Origin: Alicyclobacillus herbarius DSM 13609
GTDB taxonomy: Bacteria > Bacillota > Bacilli > Alicyclobacillales > Alicyclobacillaceae
Direction: 5' to 3'
Assembly: GCF_000430585.1 (NCBI RefSeq)
Contig: NZ_AUMH01000001.1
Span: 1-64,000 of the forward strand
Length of the DNA stretch: 64,000 nucleotides
Below are positions 50,626-58,258 of the stretch, piece by piece; position 1 is the first letter of the stretch, and the number at the start of each line of letters is the position of its first letter. The notes under the pieces are model-generated. The model saw only the letters and a program-made list of their open reading frames with translations, was not told where the DNA came from and searched no databases. A program made the position numbers and the translations under genes.

Positions 50626-51777
50626 TTGGACTTTTCTCTCAGCGAGGAGCAGCGCTTATTCCAATCGACCATCCGCCGTTTCGCGCAAACGGAAATCGCG
50701 CCGTTCTACACTACGTGGGAGCGGCGCGACGAGTTTCCACAACGCCTTTGGCGGCGGATGTCGCAGATGGGCCTGACCAGTCTGCGGGTTGATGAGGCGT
50801 ACGGGGGTGTAGAGGCAGACGCGGTCACCACCGGTCTGGCCGTGGAGGCGATTGCCTATTGCGACTTTAACTGCGCCTATGCGGTGGTGCTCTCGGCGCT
50901 CATCGGGGAAATCCTCAATCGACACGCCGCACCTAGATTGAAGGAACAGTGGCTGCCTGGATTGTGCGACGGATCGATCCGGATGTGCATCGCGTTAACG
51001 GAGCCTGAGGCGGGGTCCGATGCGGCTGCCGTGCGCACCCAGGCGGTGGTCGACGGCGAGGATTTCATTCTCGACGGCGAAAAGGCGTCCGTCAGCCTGG
51101 CGATGCATGCGAATGCCGCCCTCGTCTTTGTCCGGACACTGCCGAACGCCAGAGCGCGCGGTATCAGCGCGCTGGTCGTACCGTTGGATACACCGGGTAT
51201 CCAGCGCCGGCGCTACGACGACATGGGGAACCGACCGGTTGGTAGGGGGTCCCTGGTGTTTGAATCGGTGCGGGTTCCGCGCGGGAATCTGGTCGGTACC
51301 CTGCACACAGGCTTTCAACAAGTGATGAACGGGTTTGACCTCAGCCGCTTGTTGATTGCCTTGCAGTGTCTGGCAGCCGCTCAGGCGAGTCTCGACGAAA
51401 CTCGGGATTATGTCCTGCAGCGCAAGGCGTTTGGACGCGTCTTGTCCAGCTTTCAAGGGGTTAGTTTTCCTTTTGTCGAGCAGCAGAGTTACGTAGAGAT
51501 GGCGAGGCTGGCGTGTTATCACGGTTTGTGGCTTAGGGATCAGGGACGGCCGCACACGAAAGAGGCGGCGATGATGAAGTGGCTTGGACCCAGCATTGCC
51601 CGCGAGGCGATTCATACTGCGCTCATCCTGCATGGGCATACCGGTTACAGCCGTGACTTGCCGCTCGAGCAGCGGCTGCGTGACGTGATTGGACTGGAGA
51701 TTGGCGACGGTACGCCACAGATTCAGAAGCTGGTGTTGGCAAGGGCATGGTTCGGCCGTGATCGCGGGCCGCACTAG
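50626..51777 (+). CDS. aliB: Acyl-CoA dehydrogenase, cyclohexanecarboxyl-CoA dehydrogenase-like (AliB)
   Basis: A 383-residue acyl-CoA dehydrogenase: FSLSEEQRLFQSTIRRFA at the start, CIALTEPEAGSDAA for FAD and substrate contact, and RKAFGRVLSSFQG. The motif that normally holds the catalytic base glutamate (YEGTxxIQ) reads GDGTPQIQ, putting an aspartate at residue 361. The start is TTG with GGAGG 11 bases upstream. Its place between the ligase and BadH-like genes suggests it makes cyclohex-1-ene-1-carboxyl-CoA. Electrons would go to an electron-transfer flavoprotein outside the window. Confidence 0.82.
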   Translation: MDFSLSEEQRLFQSTIRRFAQTEIAPFYTTWERRDEFPQRLWRRMSQMGLTSLRVDEAYGGVEADAVTTGLAVEAIAYCDFNCAYAVVLSALIGEILNRHAAPRLKEQWLPGLCDGSIRMCIALTEPEAGSDAAAVRTQAVVDGEDFILDGEKASVSLAMHANAALVFVRTLPNARARGISALVVPLDTPGIQRRRYDDMGNRPVGRGSLVFESVRVPRGNLVGTLHTGFQQVMNGFDLSRLLIALQCLAAAQASLDETRDYVLQRKAFGRVLSSFQGVSFPFVEQQSYVEMARLACYHGLWLRDQGRPHTKEAAMMKWLGPSIAREAIHTALILHGHTGYSRDLPLEQRLRDVIGLEIGDGTPQIQKLVLARAWFGRDRGPH

Positions 51778-51815
51778 CTGAGACCACAGACGAAGTGAGG
51801 CGGGGGTGAGGCCGA

Positions 51816-52562
51816 ATGCAGGCCAAGGTGGCTGTGGTCACCGGCAGCGGTCAGGGGATTGGCCGGGCCATTGCGTGGCGATTGGCGGATAGAGGTCTGG
51901 CGGTGGTCATCGCAGACGTCGACCCGGACCTGGCCGCGGGCACTGCGGCGGAGATTCGCGCGGCGGGTGGTGAAGCCTTGGCCCAGGCGTGCGATGTCTG
52001 CCGAACCGCGGATGTCGTGCGCACGCGAGATGTGGTGTTGGAGCGGTTTGGGCGTTGGGACGTCCTGGTCAACAACGCGGGATGGGACAAAGTCGAGCCG
52101 TTTCTGGAAAGTGAGGAGCAGACTTGGCGGCGCGTCCTGGAGGTCAACCTCTTAGGCACCATCCGCTGCACGCATCAGGCGCTGCCCGTGATGATGAAGG
52201 CCGGATATGGCCGAATTGTCAATATTGGCTCCGATGCGGGACGCGTCGGATCGACGGGGGAAGCGGTGTATTCCGCCGCGAAGGGAGGAATCATCGCGTT
52301 TACAAAAACGATTGCACGAGAAATGGCGCAGCACGGCATTACGGCCAACACAGTCTGCCCAGGGCCCACCCAGACCGCCCTGCTGCAGGACGTAGCTGCG
52401 GCCAATCCACGCTTGGTAGAGGCCATGACCAAGGCGGTCCCGATGCGCCGCCTGGGAGAACCTGACGACATCGCGGCCGCTGTGTCATTTCTCATTTCCG
52501 AGGACGCGGGTTACATCACGGGGCAAACGCTAAGCGTGAGCGGGGGTCTGACCATGTGTTAG
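51816..52562 (+). CDS. badH: 2-hydroxycyclohexanecarboxyl-CoA dehydrogenase (BadH-like SDR)
   Basis: A 248-residue classical SDR. TGSGQGIG binds the cofactor, NNAGWD follows, and the catalytic set is S139, Y152 and K156 (GEAVYSAAKGG). The stretches NNAGWD, GRIVNIGSDAGRVGS, TVCPGPTQTALL and the end TLSVSGGLTM closely follow BadH of Rhodopseudomonas as I recall it. BadH oxidises 2-hydroxycyclohexanecarboxyl-CoA to the 2-keto form with NAD. The next gene encodes the BadI-like ring-opening enzyme 13 bases downstream. Confidence 0.87.
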   Translation: MQAKVAVVTGSGQGIGRAIAWRLADRGLAVVIADVDPDLAAGTAAEIRAAGGEALAQACDVCRTADVVRTRDVVLERFGRWDVLVNNAGWDKVEPFLESEEQTWRRVLEVNLLGTIRCTHQALPVMMKAGYGRIVNIGSDAGRVGSTGEAVYSAAKGGIIAFTKTIAREMAQHGITANTVCPGPTQTALLQDVAAANPRLVEAMTKAVPMRRLGEPDDIAAAVSFLISEDAGYITGQTLSVSGGLTMC

Positions 52563-52575
52563 GGGGCCAGGCAAA

Positions 52576-53418
52576 TTGGCTTTTACGGATATCCTCTACA
52601 CCAAGTCGGAAGGCATTGCGACGGTCACCATCCATCGACCACACGTTTTGAACGCCTTTCGGGCGCAGACGGTGGCGGAGATGATTGAGGCGTTTGCGGA
52701 CGCGTGGACGGATCGGGAAATCGGTGTGGTCGTCTTGACCGGTGCTGGCGACAAGGCGTTTTGTGTGGGTGGTGACCAAAAGGAACGTGGAGCTACGGGC
52801 ACGAACTATGGAGGGCACAGCCGGAGCGAATTGGGGTTGGATATTGAGGACTTGCATGCGCTCATTCGCAACATTCCAAAACCAGTCATTGCGGCGGTCA
52901 ACGGCTACGCCATCGGTGGCGGTCACGTTCTGCATGTGGTGTGCGATTTGAGCATCGCGTCCAATCAGGCTGTCTTTGGCCAGGTGGGTCCCCGCGTGGG
53001 CTCGGTCGATCCAGGCTATGGCACGGCCTATTTGGCGCGTGTTGTCGGTGAGAAAAAGGCGCGCGAAATCTGGTACTTGTGTCGACGATACACGGCGGCG
53101 GAGGCCCTGCAGATGGGTTTAGTCAACCAGGTGGTGGCGCACGCCGATTTATACGCGGAGGTGCGGAAGTGGTGCGACGAGATTCTTGATAAAAGCCCCA
53201 CCGCGTTAAAGCTCGCCAAGTACTCGTTTAACGCGGATACCGCGCATATTGGCGGGATCGCCCAGCTGGGGATGAGCGCCGTCGGCTTGTATTACGGAAC
53301 AAGGGAGGCGATGGAAGGCAACCGGGCGTTTATCGAGAAACGGCACGTCAATTTCCGCCAGTTCCGCCGCTGGCCAAGTGCGGCGCAAGGTCCATCGACG
53401 ACGGAAGAGGAGACCTAA
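52576..53418 (+). CDS. badI: 2-ketocyclohexanecarboxyl-CoA hydrolase (BadI-like)
   Basis: A 280-residue crotonase-fold enzyme. GAGDKAFCVGGDQ and AVNGYAIGGGHVL form the oxyanion regions, and GQVGPRVGSVDPGYGTAYL continues directly into ARVVGEKKAREIWYLCRRY, a run that nearly matches BadI and the related MenB enzymes. BadI opens the ring of 2-ketocyclohexanecarboxyl-CoA with water to give pimeloyl-CoA. The TTG start has AGGGGG nine bases upstream. The C-terminus is extended by about 15 hydrophilic residues. MenB is less likely because of the BadH neighbour. Confidence 0.87.
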   Translation: MAFTDILYTKSEGIATVTIHRPHVLNAFRAQTVAEMIEAFADAWTDREIGVVVLTGAGDKAFCVGGDQKERGATGTNYGGHSRSELGLDIEDLHALIRNIPKPVIAAVNGYAIGGGHVLHVVCDLSIASNQAVFGQVGPRVGSVDPGYGTAYLARVVGEKKAREIWYLCRRYTAAEALQMGLVNQVVAHADLYAEVRKWCDEILDKSPTALKLAKYSFNADTAHIGGIAQLGMSAVGLYYGTREAMEGNRAFIEKRHVNFRQFRRWPSAAQGPSTTEEET

Positions 53419-53506
53419 CTTCTCCGAGCTTCAGAGTAGGCCTGTCGCTGCCTGCATACCCTAGACGTGAAACCCCTGTGGAAACCGATCCGCTCGGAGG
53501 CGCAGC

Positions 53507-53935
53507 ATGGCAGCGAAATGGTGGGTAAGCGCGATAATCGTCGTACTGATGGTGGGCGCGGGTGGGTGTTCGGTACCCGTATCTCCGCAGCGTGACCGCG
53601 GTGGATTCGTCTGGCACGCCGAGGATTTGGGCAGTGGTCTGGTGACGCTCAGCGGGCAGGTGGAAGACTTCAAGCGGGCCATGGACATGCAAAATCGGGG
53701 GCTGGCACGTCAGAAATTCGCGGGAATACAGCACACATGGACGGCCCTTGCGCCGGCGGTAGCCAGGGATGCGAAACAGCAAGCCGCTATTCGCAGCGCA
53801 CTGACCGCGATAGACCGGGAACTTCAACGGCAGCAGCCCGACTGGCAACGGACGCATCAGGAATACCGGCGCTTGACGACCGCACTGGTCGAGCTGAAAC
53901 GGCATCTGCGCCGGTCGGGTGGGTTTCGGGAGTGA
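53507..53935 (+). CDS. Small lipoprotein of unknown function
   Basis: A 142-residue protein with a short signal ending in GAGGC, the lipobox; the cysteine is residue 21. The mature part is helical and charged (VEDFKRAMDMQNRGLARQKF, EYRRLTTALVELKRHLRR shown in parts) and may form a coiled coil. It would be anchored outside the membrane. GGAGG stands six bases before the ATG. I recognise no family. Confidence 0.72.
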   Translation: MAAKWWVSAIIVVLMVGAGGCSVPVSPQRDRGGFVWHAEDLGSGLVTLSGQVEDFKRAMDMQNRGLARQKFAGIQHTWTALAPAVARDAKQQAAIRSALTAIDRELQRQQPDWQRTHQEYRRLTTALVELKRHLRRSGGFRE

Positions 53936-53970
53936 TAACTTAAAGGTTGTCCAGACCTCTTGAACAGACC

Positions 53971-54023
53971 CTGGCACCAGGCAGCATGATGCGATTCGCC
54001 TGGCGCCAGGACACACCTTTTTC
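53971..54023. terminator. Hairpin terminator between the lipoprotein and tpx
   Basis: CTGGCACCAGGC (53971-53982) and GCCTGGCGCCAG (53998-54009) pair over 12 positions with one G-U pair. CCTTTTT follows eight bases later on the plus strand. It may serve the two converging genes. Confidence 0.6.
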
Positions 54024-54057
54024 GGAGGGCTTCCTGTTTTGGCTTTCGTGTTTGGCT

Positions 54058-54576
54058 TCAGCGGGCCGCTTTCGCCGCGTTCAAAGCCGCTTCGTAGTTC
54101 GGGTGCTGGGTGACCTCCGGGACGTATTCCACATAGGTGACCGTGTCATTCGAGTCGACGACGAAGACCGCACGGCATTCCAATCGGAGCTCTTTCATGT
54201 ATGTACCGTATGCCGTACCGAACGACATCTCCCGGTGGTCAGACAGCGTCTGTACGCGGTCAACTCCAGCCGCCGCACACCAGCGCTTTTGCGCAAACGG
54301 AAGGTCCGCGCTGATGGTCAACACGACCACGTTGTCCCCGAGACCTGACGCCTCTTCGTTAAAGCGGCGGGTTTGTGCGTCGCAGACGCCGGTATCCAAC
54401 GATGGCACGACACTGATGATGCGGACCTTGCCCTTCGAATCGGCCAAGGTCACCGGCGACAGGTCGTTGGCCAAAACCTCGAAGTTCGGCGCTTTTTGAC
54501 CCACTTGGATTTGCGGGCCAATCAATGTGACCGGTTTCCCTGCAAACGTCACCGCACCGGTGCGTTCCTCTGCCAT
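54058..54576 (-). CDS. tpx: Thiol peroxidase
   Basis: A 172-residue 2-Cys peroxiredoxin of the Tpx type. [12 protein letters not shown] and [14 protein letters not shown] open the protein; the peroxidatic cysteine is in [18 protein letters not shown] and the resolving one in KRWCAAAGV. It reduces lipid and hydrogen peroxides using thioredoxin in the cytoplasm. The ATG start has AAAGGA upstream. Confidence 0.95.
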   Translation of the reverse strand: MAEERTGAVTFAGKPVTLIGPQIQVGQKAPNFEVLANDLSPVTLADSKGKVRIISVVPSLDTGVCDAQTRRFNEEASGLGDNVVVLTISADLPFAQKRWCAAAGVDRVQTLSDHREMSFGTAYGTYMKELRLECRAVFVVDSNDTVTYVEYVPEVTQHPNYEAALNAAKAAR

Positions 54577-54842
54577 CTTCTCCCCATCCTTTCCCGTAAC
54601 TCGGCAAAGAATCGACCTGTTTCTTTCCTGGGCACAATTTTATGATATCACAGGTCGGTACCGAGACAAGCCCACCGATGCGTTTGATTCCTCGGGGTGA
54701 GGAACACAATTCAGGCCGCAACAAACCAAATTCCACGGCTGTGGCGTGATGGGCAGGTGGGCACACTATGCCCGAATGGCGGCTGCCTTGTCCGCAAGGC
54801 CGGTCGTCATCCACAGGTTTTTCCCTGCTTGTCCCGATGTAG

Positions 54843-54848
54843 TATAAT
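54843..54848 (+). promoter_or_regulatory. -10 box of the citrate synthase promoter
   Basis: A consensus TATAAT lies 44 bases before the citrate synthase ATG. The expected -35 position holds only TTTCCC, so it is weak or activator-dependent. Confidence 0.5.
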
Positions 54849-54891
54849 CGAACTTGTGGCCAAATGTGGCGTGATTTGGGAGGGAAATCGG

Positions 54892-56028
54892 ATGAGCCAG
54901 CAAGCTGCTTTTAAAGCCGGGTTGGAAGACGTCGTTGCAAATACGTCGGAAATCTGCTATTTGGACGGCCGGGAAGGTCGGTTGATCTACCGTGGGTATG
55001 ACATTCACGATTTGGTCAACGGCGGGGCTTCGTTTGAAGAGGTCGTCTATCTGTTGTGGCATGGGGATTTGCCAAACAAAGCGCAACTGGACGAGTTCAA
55101 GCAAGCGATTTCCAGTCAACGGACGCTGCATCCCAAAGTGATGGAACTGCTTCGCAGCCTGCCGAAGGATGCCAATCCGATGGACATCCTGCGTACGGCC
55201 GTTTCCTATGCAGCCTTGTACGATCCGGATGTTGCCGATAATTCGTATCCGGCGAGCGTGCGTAAGGCGACGCGCCTGGTTGCTCAGGTGCCGACGATTG
55301 TCGCGGCTATGGAACGGTTACGGCAGGGCCTGGAACCGGTGCAGCCCGATGTCAGTCTCGGTATGGCGGCTAGCTTCCTGTATGAGCTGCAGGGTCAAAA
55401 ACCGGACGAGTTTACGGAGCGGGCGTTCAATACGGCGCTCATTCTGCATGCCGACCATGAGCTGAACGCTTCTACATTCTCGGCCCGCGTGACGGCCGGT
55501 ACGCTGTCCGACATTTATTCAGCGATTGTTTCCGCCATTGGCACCCTGAAAGGACCTTTGCACGGCGGTGCGAACGAGCGTGTCATGCGGATGTTGTTGG
55601 AAATCGGTTCCATGGAGAAGGTGGAAGGTTGGCTCGATGACGCCCTAGCCGCCAAGAAAAAAATCATGGGCTTTGGCCATCGCGTCTATCGCACCGAAGA
55701 CCCGCGTGCGACCCACCTGCGCCAACTAAGCAAGCAGGCTGGAGAGCGGAAAGGCGAAACCAAGTGGTTTGAAATGTCGCAGAAAATCGAGCGGCTGATG
55801 GGAGAGAAGAAAGGGCTTAACGCGAACGTCGATTTCTACTCGGCATCTCTCTATTACTGCATCGGGTTGCCGATTCACCTTTACACCCCCATCTTCGCCT
55901 GCAGCCGTATATCCGGTTGGACCGCGCACGTCTTGGAACAGTATCAGAACAACCGGCTGATTCGGCCGCGTGCGGAATATACTGGCGTAACCAACCGCCG
56001 CTTTGTTCCCCTCGCGGAGCGGGGTTGA
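54892..56028 (+). CDS. citZ: Citrate synthase
   Basis: A 378-residue short-form citrate synthase. It condenses oxaloacetate with acetyl-CoA. AGLEDVVANTSEICYLDG and GRLIYRGYDIHDL open the protein; catalytic histidines are in LILHADHELNAS and KGPLHGGANE, and the aspartate in NANVDFYSASLYY. The ATG follows GGGAGGG by seven bases; an upstream open frame has no similarity. Bacillus CitZ has the same length. Isocitrate dehydrogenase and malate dehydrogenase genes do not follow. Confidence 0.95.
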   Translation: MSQQAAFKAGLEDVVANTSEICYLDGREGRLIYRGYDIHDLVNGGASFEEVVYLLWHGDLPNKAQLDEFKQAISSQRTLHPKVMELLRSLPKDANPMDILRTAVSYAALYDPDVADNSYPASVRKATRLVAQVPTIVAAMERLRQGLEPVQPDVSLGMAASFLYELQGQKPDEFTERAFNTALILHADHELNASTFSARVTAGTLSDIYSAIVSAIGTLKGPLHGGANERVMRMLLEIGSMEKVEGWLDDALAAKKKIMGFGHRVYRTEDPRATHLRQLSKQAGERKGETKWFEMSQKIERLMGEKKGLNANVDFYSASLYYCIGLPIHLYTPIFACSRISGWTAHVLEQYQNNRLIRPRAEYTGVTNRRFVPLAERG

Positions 56029-56142
56029 AGTTCCGAGTCCAGTAAGGAGTTATGCCTTTCCGGACAACCTCTAAGCCAGAATGTAACAGCGTATCCCTTC
56101 CTGGAGCGGGCACACTATGCCTACACCAGGGAGGTGATAAAC

Positions 56143-56358
56143 ATGGCACAAGGACAGAAGACGAACACGCTGGTGGTACAGAGCGCAGCCAAGGCGTTGG
56201 ACCAGCTGAAGTACGAGGTGGCGTCCGAGTTGGGCATCAATCCTCCGGCCGACGGGTACTGGGGTACCATGGCGACGCGAGATACCGGTGCCATTGGAGG
56301 TAACATCACCCGCAAGTTGGTGGCTTTGGCGGAACAGCAGCTCGCTGGCCGCAGTTAA
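56143..56358 (+). CDS. Small acid-soluble spore protein, alpha/beta type
   Basis: Seventy-one residues. It carries the two SASP motifs: SAAKALDQLKYEVASELGI, which includes the GPR germination protease site region, and GYWGTMATRDTGAIGGNITRKLV (MATRDTGAIGGNITRKL). It coats DNA in the spore and protects it from UV and heat. GGGAGGTG precedes the ATG. A CACACTA at 56111-56117 resembles a forespore sigma-G -10, but no good -35 is seen. A strong terminator follows. Confidence 0.95.
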   Translation: MAQGQKTNTLVVQSAAKALDQLKYEVASELGINPPADGYWGTMATRDTGAIGGNITRKLVALAEQQLAGRS

Positions 56359-56375
56359 TGAAAACGTGTTGAAAA

Positions 56376-56406
56376 GGGGCTCCACGCGATGGCGTGGGGC
56401 CTTTTT
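56376..56406 (+). terminator. Terminator after the SASP gene, with a 12-bp tandem duplication
   Basis: GGCTCCACGC and GCGTGGGGCC pair over ten positions around GATG, followed by TTTTT. The sequence CTTTTTCGTACT occurs twice in a row from 56401 to 56424, doubling the T-run. Confidence 0.9.
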
Positions 56407-56448
56407 CGTACTCTTTTTCGTACTATAGATAGGATAACCATCCAGGAA

Positions 56449-56478
56449 AACACAACCCGTGAGCGGACTGCTCACGGG
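56449..56478 (-). terminator. Terminator of the CBS-domain gene
   Basis: On the minus strand CCCGTGAGC and GCTCACGGG pair over nine positions around AGTCC, then TTGTGTTTT follows. It lies 17 bases after the CBS gene stop. Confidence 0.7.
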
Positions 56479-56494
56479 CTTGCAAATTGTGCGG

Positions 56495-56932
56495 TTATTG
56501 CAACTGACTCTGGGCCTGGGTCGGCTGCGAGATGTGGCTGAGCGCGTCTCCGGCTTCATTGATGTGAATGTTTTGGCGCGCTAAGTCACCAATCGCACAA
56601 ATGCCCTGCAGTTTACCGGAAGCGTCACACACCGGCAGACGGCGAATCTGGTGACGGGCCATCAGGTCCGCTGCCTCGTGAGCGTCCGTGTCCGGGGTAC
56701 AGGTAACCACTTGACGGCTCATGCAATCGCTGACTTTTGCGTTAAAGTTGCCTTTGGCCACAGCCTTACAGCAGATATCACGGTCTGTAATAATCCCAAC
56801 GACATGCTTATTCGCGTCGCAAACGGGAACTGAGCCACAGTTGACAGAGTTCATGATTTGGGCTGCCTTTTGGACAGGGTCTGTTTCCTGCACATATGAA
56901 ACGTTTGCCGTCATCAAGTCCCTGACTTTCAC
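56495..56932 (-). CDS. Two-CBS-domain protein
   Basis: A 145-residue protein of two CBS domains (VRDLMTANVSYVQETDP...GIITDRDI and VSDCMSRQVVTCTPDTDAHEAADLM...). Such stand-alone pairs bind adenine nucleotides and act as regulators. The last 20 residues are a Gln/Ser-rich tail. GTG 56932 was chosen as start because AAGGGGG lies seven bases upstream; an in-frame TTG seven codons earlier lacks a site. It is unlike the neighbouring spore gene and transcribed toward it. Confidence 0.85.
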   Translation of the reverse strand: MKVRDLMTANVSYVQETDPVQKAAQIMNSVNCGSVPVCDANKHVVGIITDRDICCKAVAKGNFNAKVSDCMSRQVVTCTPDTDAHEAADLMARHQIRRLPVCDASGKLQGICAIGDLARQNIHINEAGDALSHISQPTQAQSQLQ

Positions 56933-57028
56933 GCAATCGCCCCCTTGGTCCAAGCTACGCGGAAACGTCCGCCCGTTTAGTATGCACCCACAGGAGAGCC
57001 TTATGCCGCCAGGCGTGTACTGGAAGCC

Positions 57029-57394
57029 TCACGCTGCCAAGCGTGCCTGTCGCCAGGCCAGGGTGTCCTCGACGGCCAGGTATACCCCCCACCCCCCAAT
57101 CAGGATGCGCCCTGCGTTCTCCAACGGTTCTGCGCTCACCCCGAACAGGTGCGGATGGAAACTCCCGGCGATGCCCCAAACCAACAGGGCAAGGCCTACT
57201 ACCGTAGCGACGGCAACTGCGTACCGGATGCGGGACCTAGAACCCAGGACGGCGAAAACGCTAACGGTCATCAGGATCCCGGATTCCAATGGGGATATCT
57301 GCATATATTCTCCAACTCGACCGGAAACCCAGCCCAAGACAGCGATGGCTGCACACAGCCATCCGACCAGGCGGTTGTAAACCGGGGTGTACAT
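57029..57394 (-). CDS. Small membrane protein of unknown function
   Basis: A 121-residue protein with about four membrane helices (LVGWLCAAIAVLGWVSG, SGILMTVSVFAVLG, YAVAVATVVGLALLVWG, and a weaker last one). The ATG has GGGAGGG six bases upstream. I recognise no family. It is divergent from the small acidic protein next door. Confidence 0.65.
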   Translation of the reverse strand: MYTPVYNRLVGWLCAAIAVLGWVSGRVGEYMQISPLESGILMTVSVFAVLGSRSRIRYAVAVATVVGLALLVWGIAGSFHPHLFGVSAEPLENAGRILIGGWGVYLAVEDTLAWRQARLAA

Positions 57395-57537
57395 CGTGGA
57401 CCCTCCCAGGCATGCGATGGATGCGTGTCTACTGATGGCTATGCCGGAATCGGACAAACTATGCCAGGGACGCATTCGACCCGTACGCGTGAGGTAGGCT
57501 ATGGGTGTTGTGTGACCGAACGACCGGAGGGATCGGC

Positions 57538-57786
57538 ATGAGTGAGACCACTCCGACCGATGGCAGAAAGCTGCCTCCGTGGCGCGAGACCCCGCTGGAT
57601 CACTGGAGCACGGATATCGATCCGGTCCTGATGGCTGGCGATGAGTGGGTTGAAGACATGGAGGACCCAGGTACCGCGCGTGCGCAATCGGCCGACGGGG
57701 ATCCGGCGGCCCAATTCATGCACCCTACCCAGGATACGAACTACCGAGTTGCCGAGGATATATGGTTTCATCATGAGGACGAGTGA
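57538..57786 (+). CDS. Small acidic protein, possibly DUF3905
   Basis: Eighty-two residues, strongly acidic, with no membrane segment. LPPWRETPLDHWSTDIDP, MAGDEWVEDMEDP and MHPTQDTNY recall the DUF3905 proteins of spore-forming Bacilli, though that match is from memory. GGAGGGATCGGC precedes the ATG. The next gene begins 11 bases after its stop, so the two are likely co-transcribed. Confidence 0.62.
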   Translation: MSETTPTDGRKLPPWRETPLDHWSTDIDPVLMAGDEWVEDMEDPGTARAQSADGDPAAQFMHPTQDTNYRVAEDIWFHHEDE

Positions 57787-57796
57787 GGGATTCGGG

Positions 57797-58144
57797 ATGG
57801 AGGAACATCGGCTCAATCAGGAACTTATCGAGGTGGTACAACAGTTGCAACAAATTCGCTCCCAGCTCGTAGCCATCGAAGAGCGGCTGGGCAGGCTGCG
57901 CGGGCCAACCACGCGGGTGGAGAGTCCAAGGGGGATAGAGACGGATCGACAACATGCGTATTCCTATGGCGCCCGTTATCTCTCGCCTTCGAATGCGGGC
58001 TCGTTCAGAGCAGACTGGGCACCTTTCCCGCAAACGGCCATGGTTCAGGCACAGATCCCGGACAACTATGTCCGTTCCGCCACTGCGCAAGCGTCCGTGT
58101 ACCGGCAGTCGGAGCATCTAGATTACGTGCGTCCCGGCTTATAG
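57797..58144 (+). CDS. Hypothetical protein with N-terminal coiled coil
   Basis: A 115-residue protein. Residues 1-37 have heptad-like leucines (LNQELIEVVQQLQQIRSQL) and probably form a coiled coil; the remainder is Tyr/Ser/Gln-rich and looks unstructured, like some spore coat proteins. GAGG lies eight bases before the ATG. It directly follows the acidic DUF3905-like gene. No family recognised. Confidence 0.6.
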   Translation: MEEHRLNQELIEVVQQLQQIRSQLVAIEERLGRLRGPTTRVESPRGIETDRQHAYSYGARYLSPSNAGSFRADWAPFPQTAMVQAQIPDNYVRSATAQASVYRQSEHLDYVRPGL

Positions 58145-58258
58145 AGGTTGTCCGGCAGGTCGGAACGGCAAACCCTGACCGACTCCCCTTTTCATAGGCC
58201 GTCGCTGTCATGTATTGTTGAGGTATCCGTGTGTTTGTGGACATGAGGAGTGACGTGG

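Noticed and set aside
56089-56117. Sigma-G promoter for the SASP gene
   Set aside because: CACACTA resembles the -10, but the -35 sequence and spacing do not fit the consensus.
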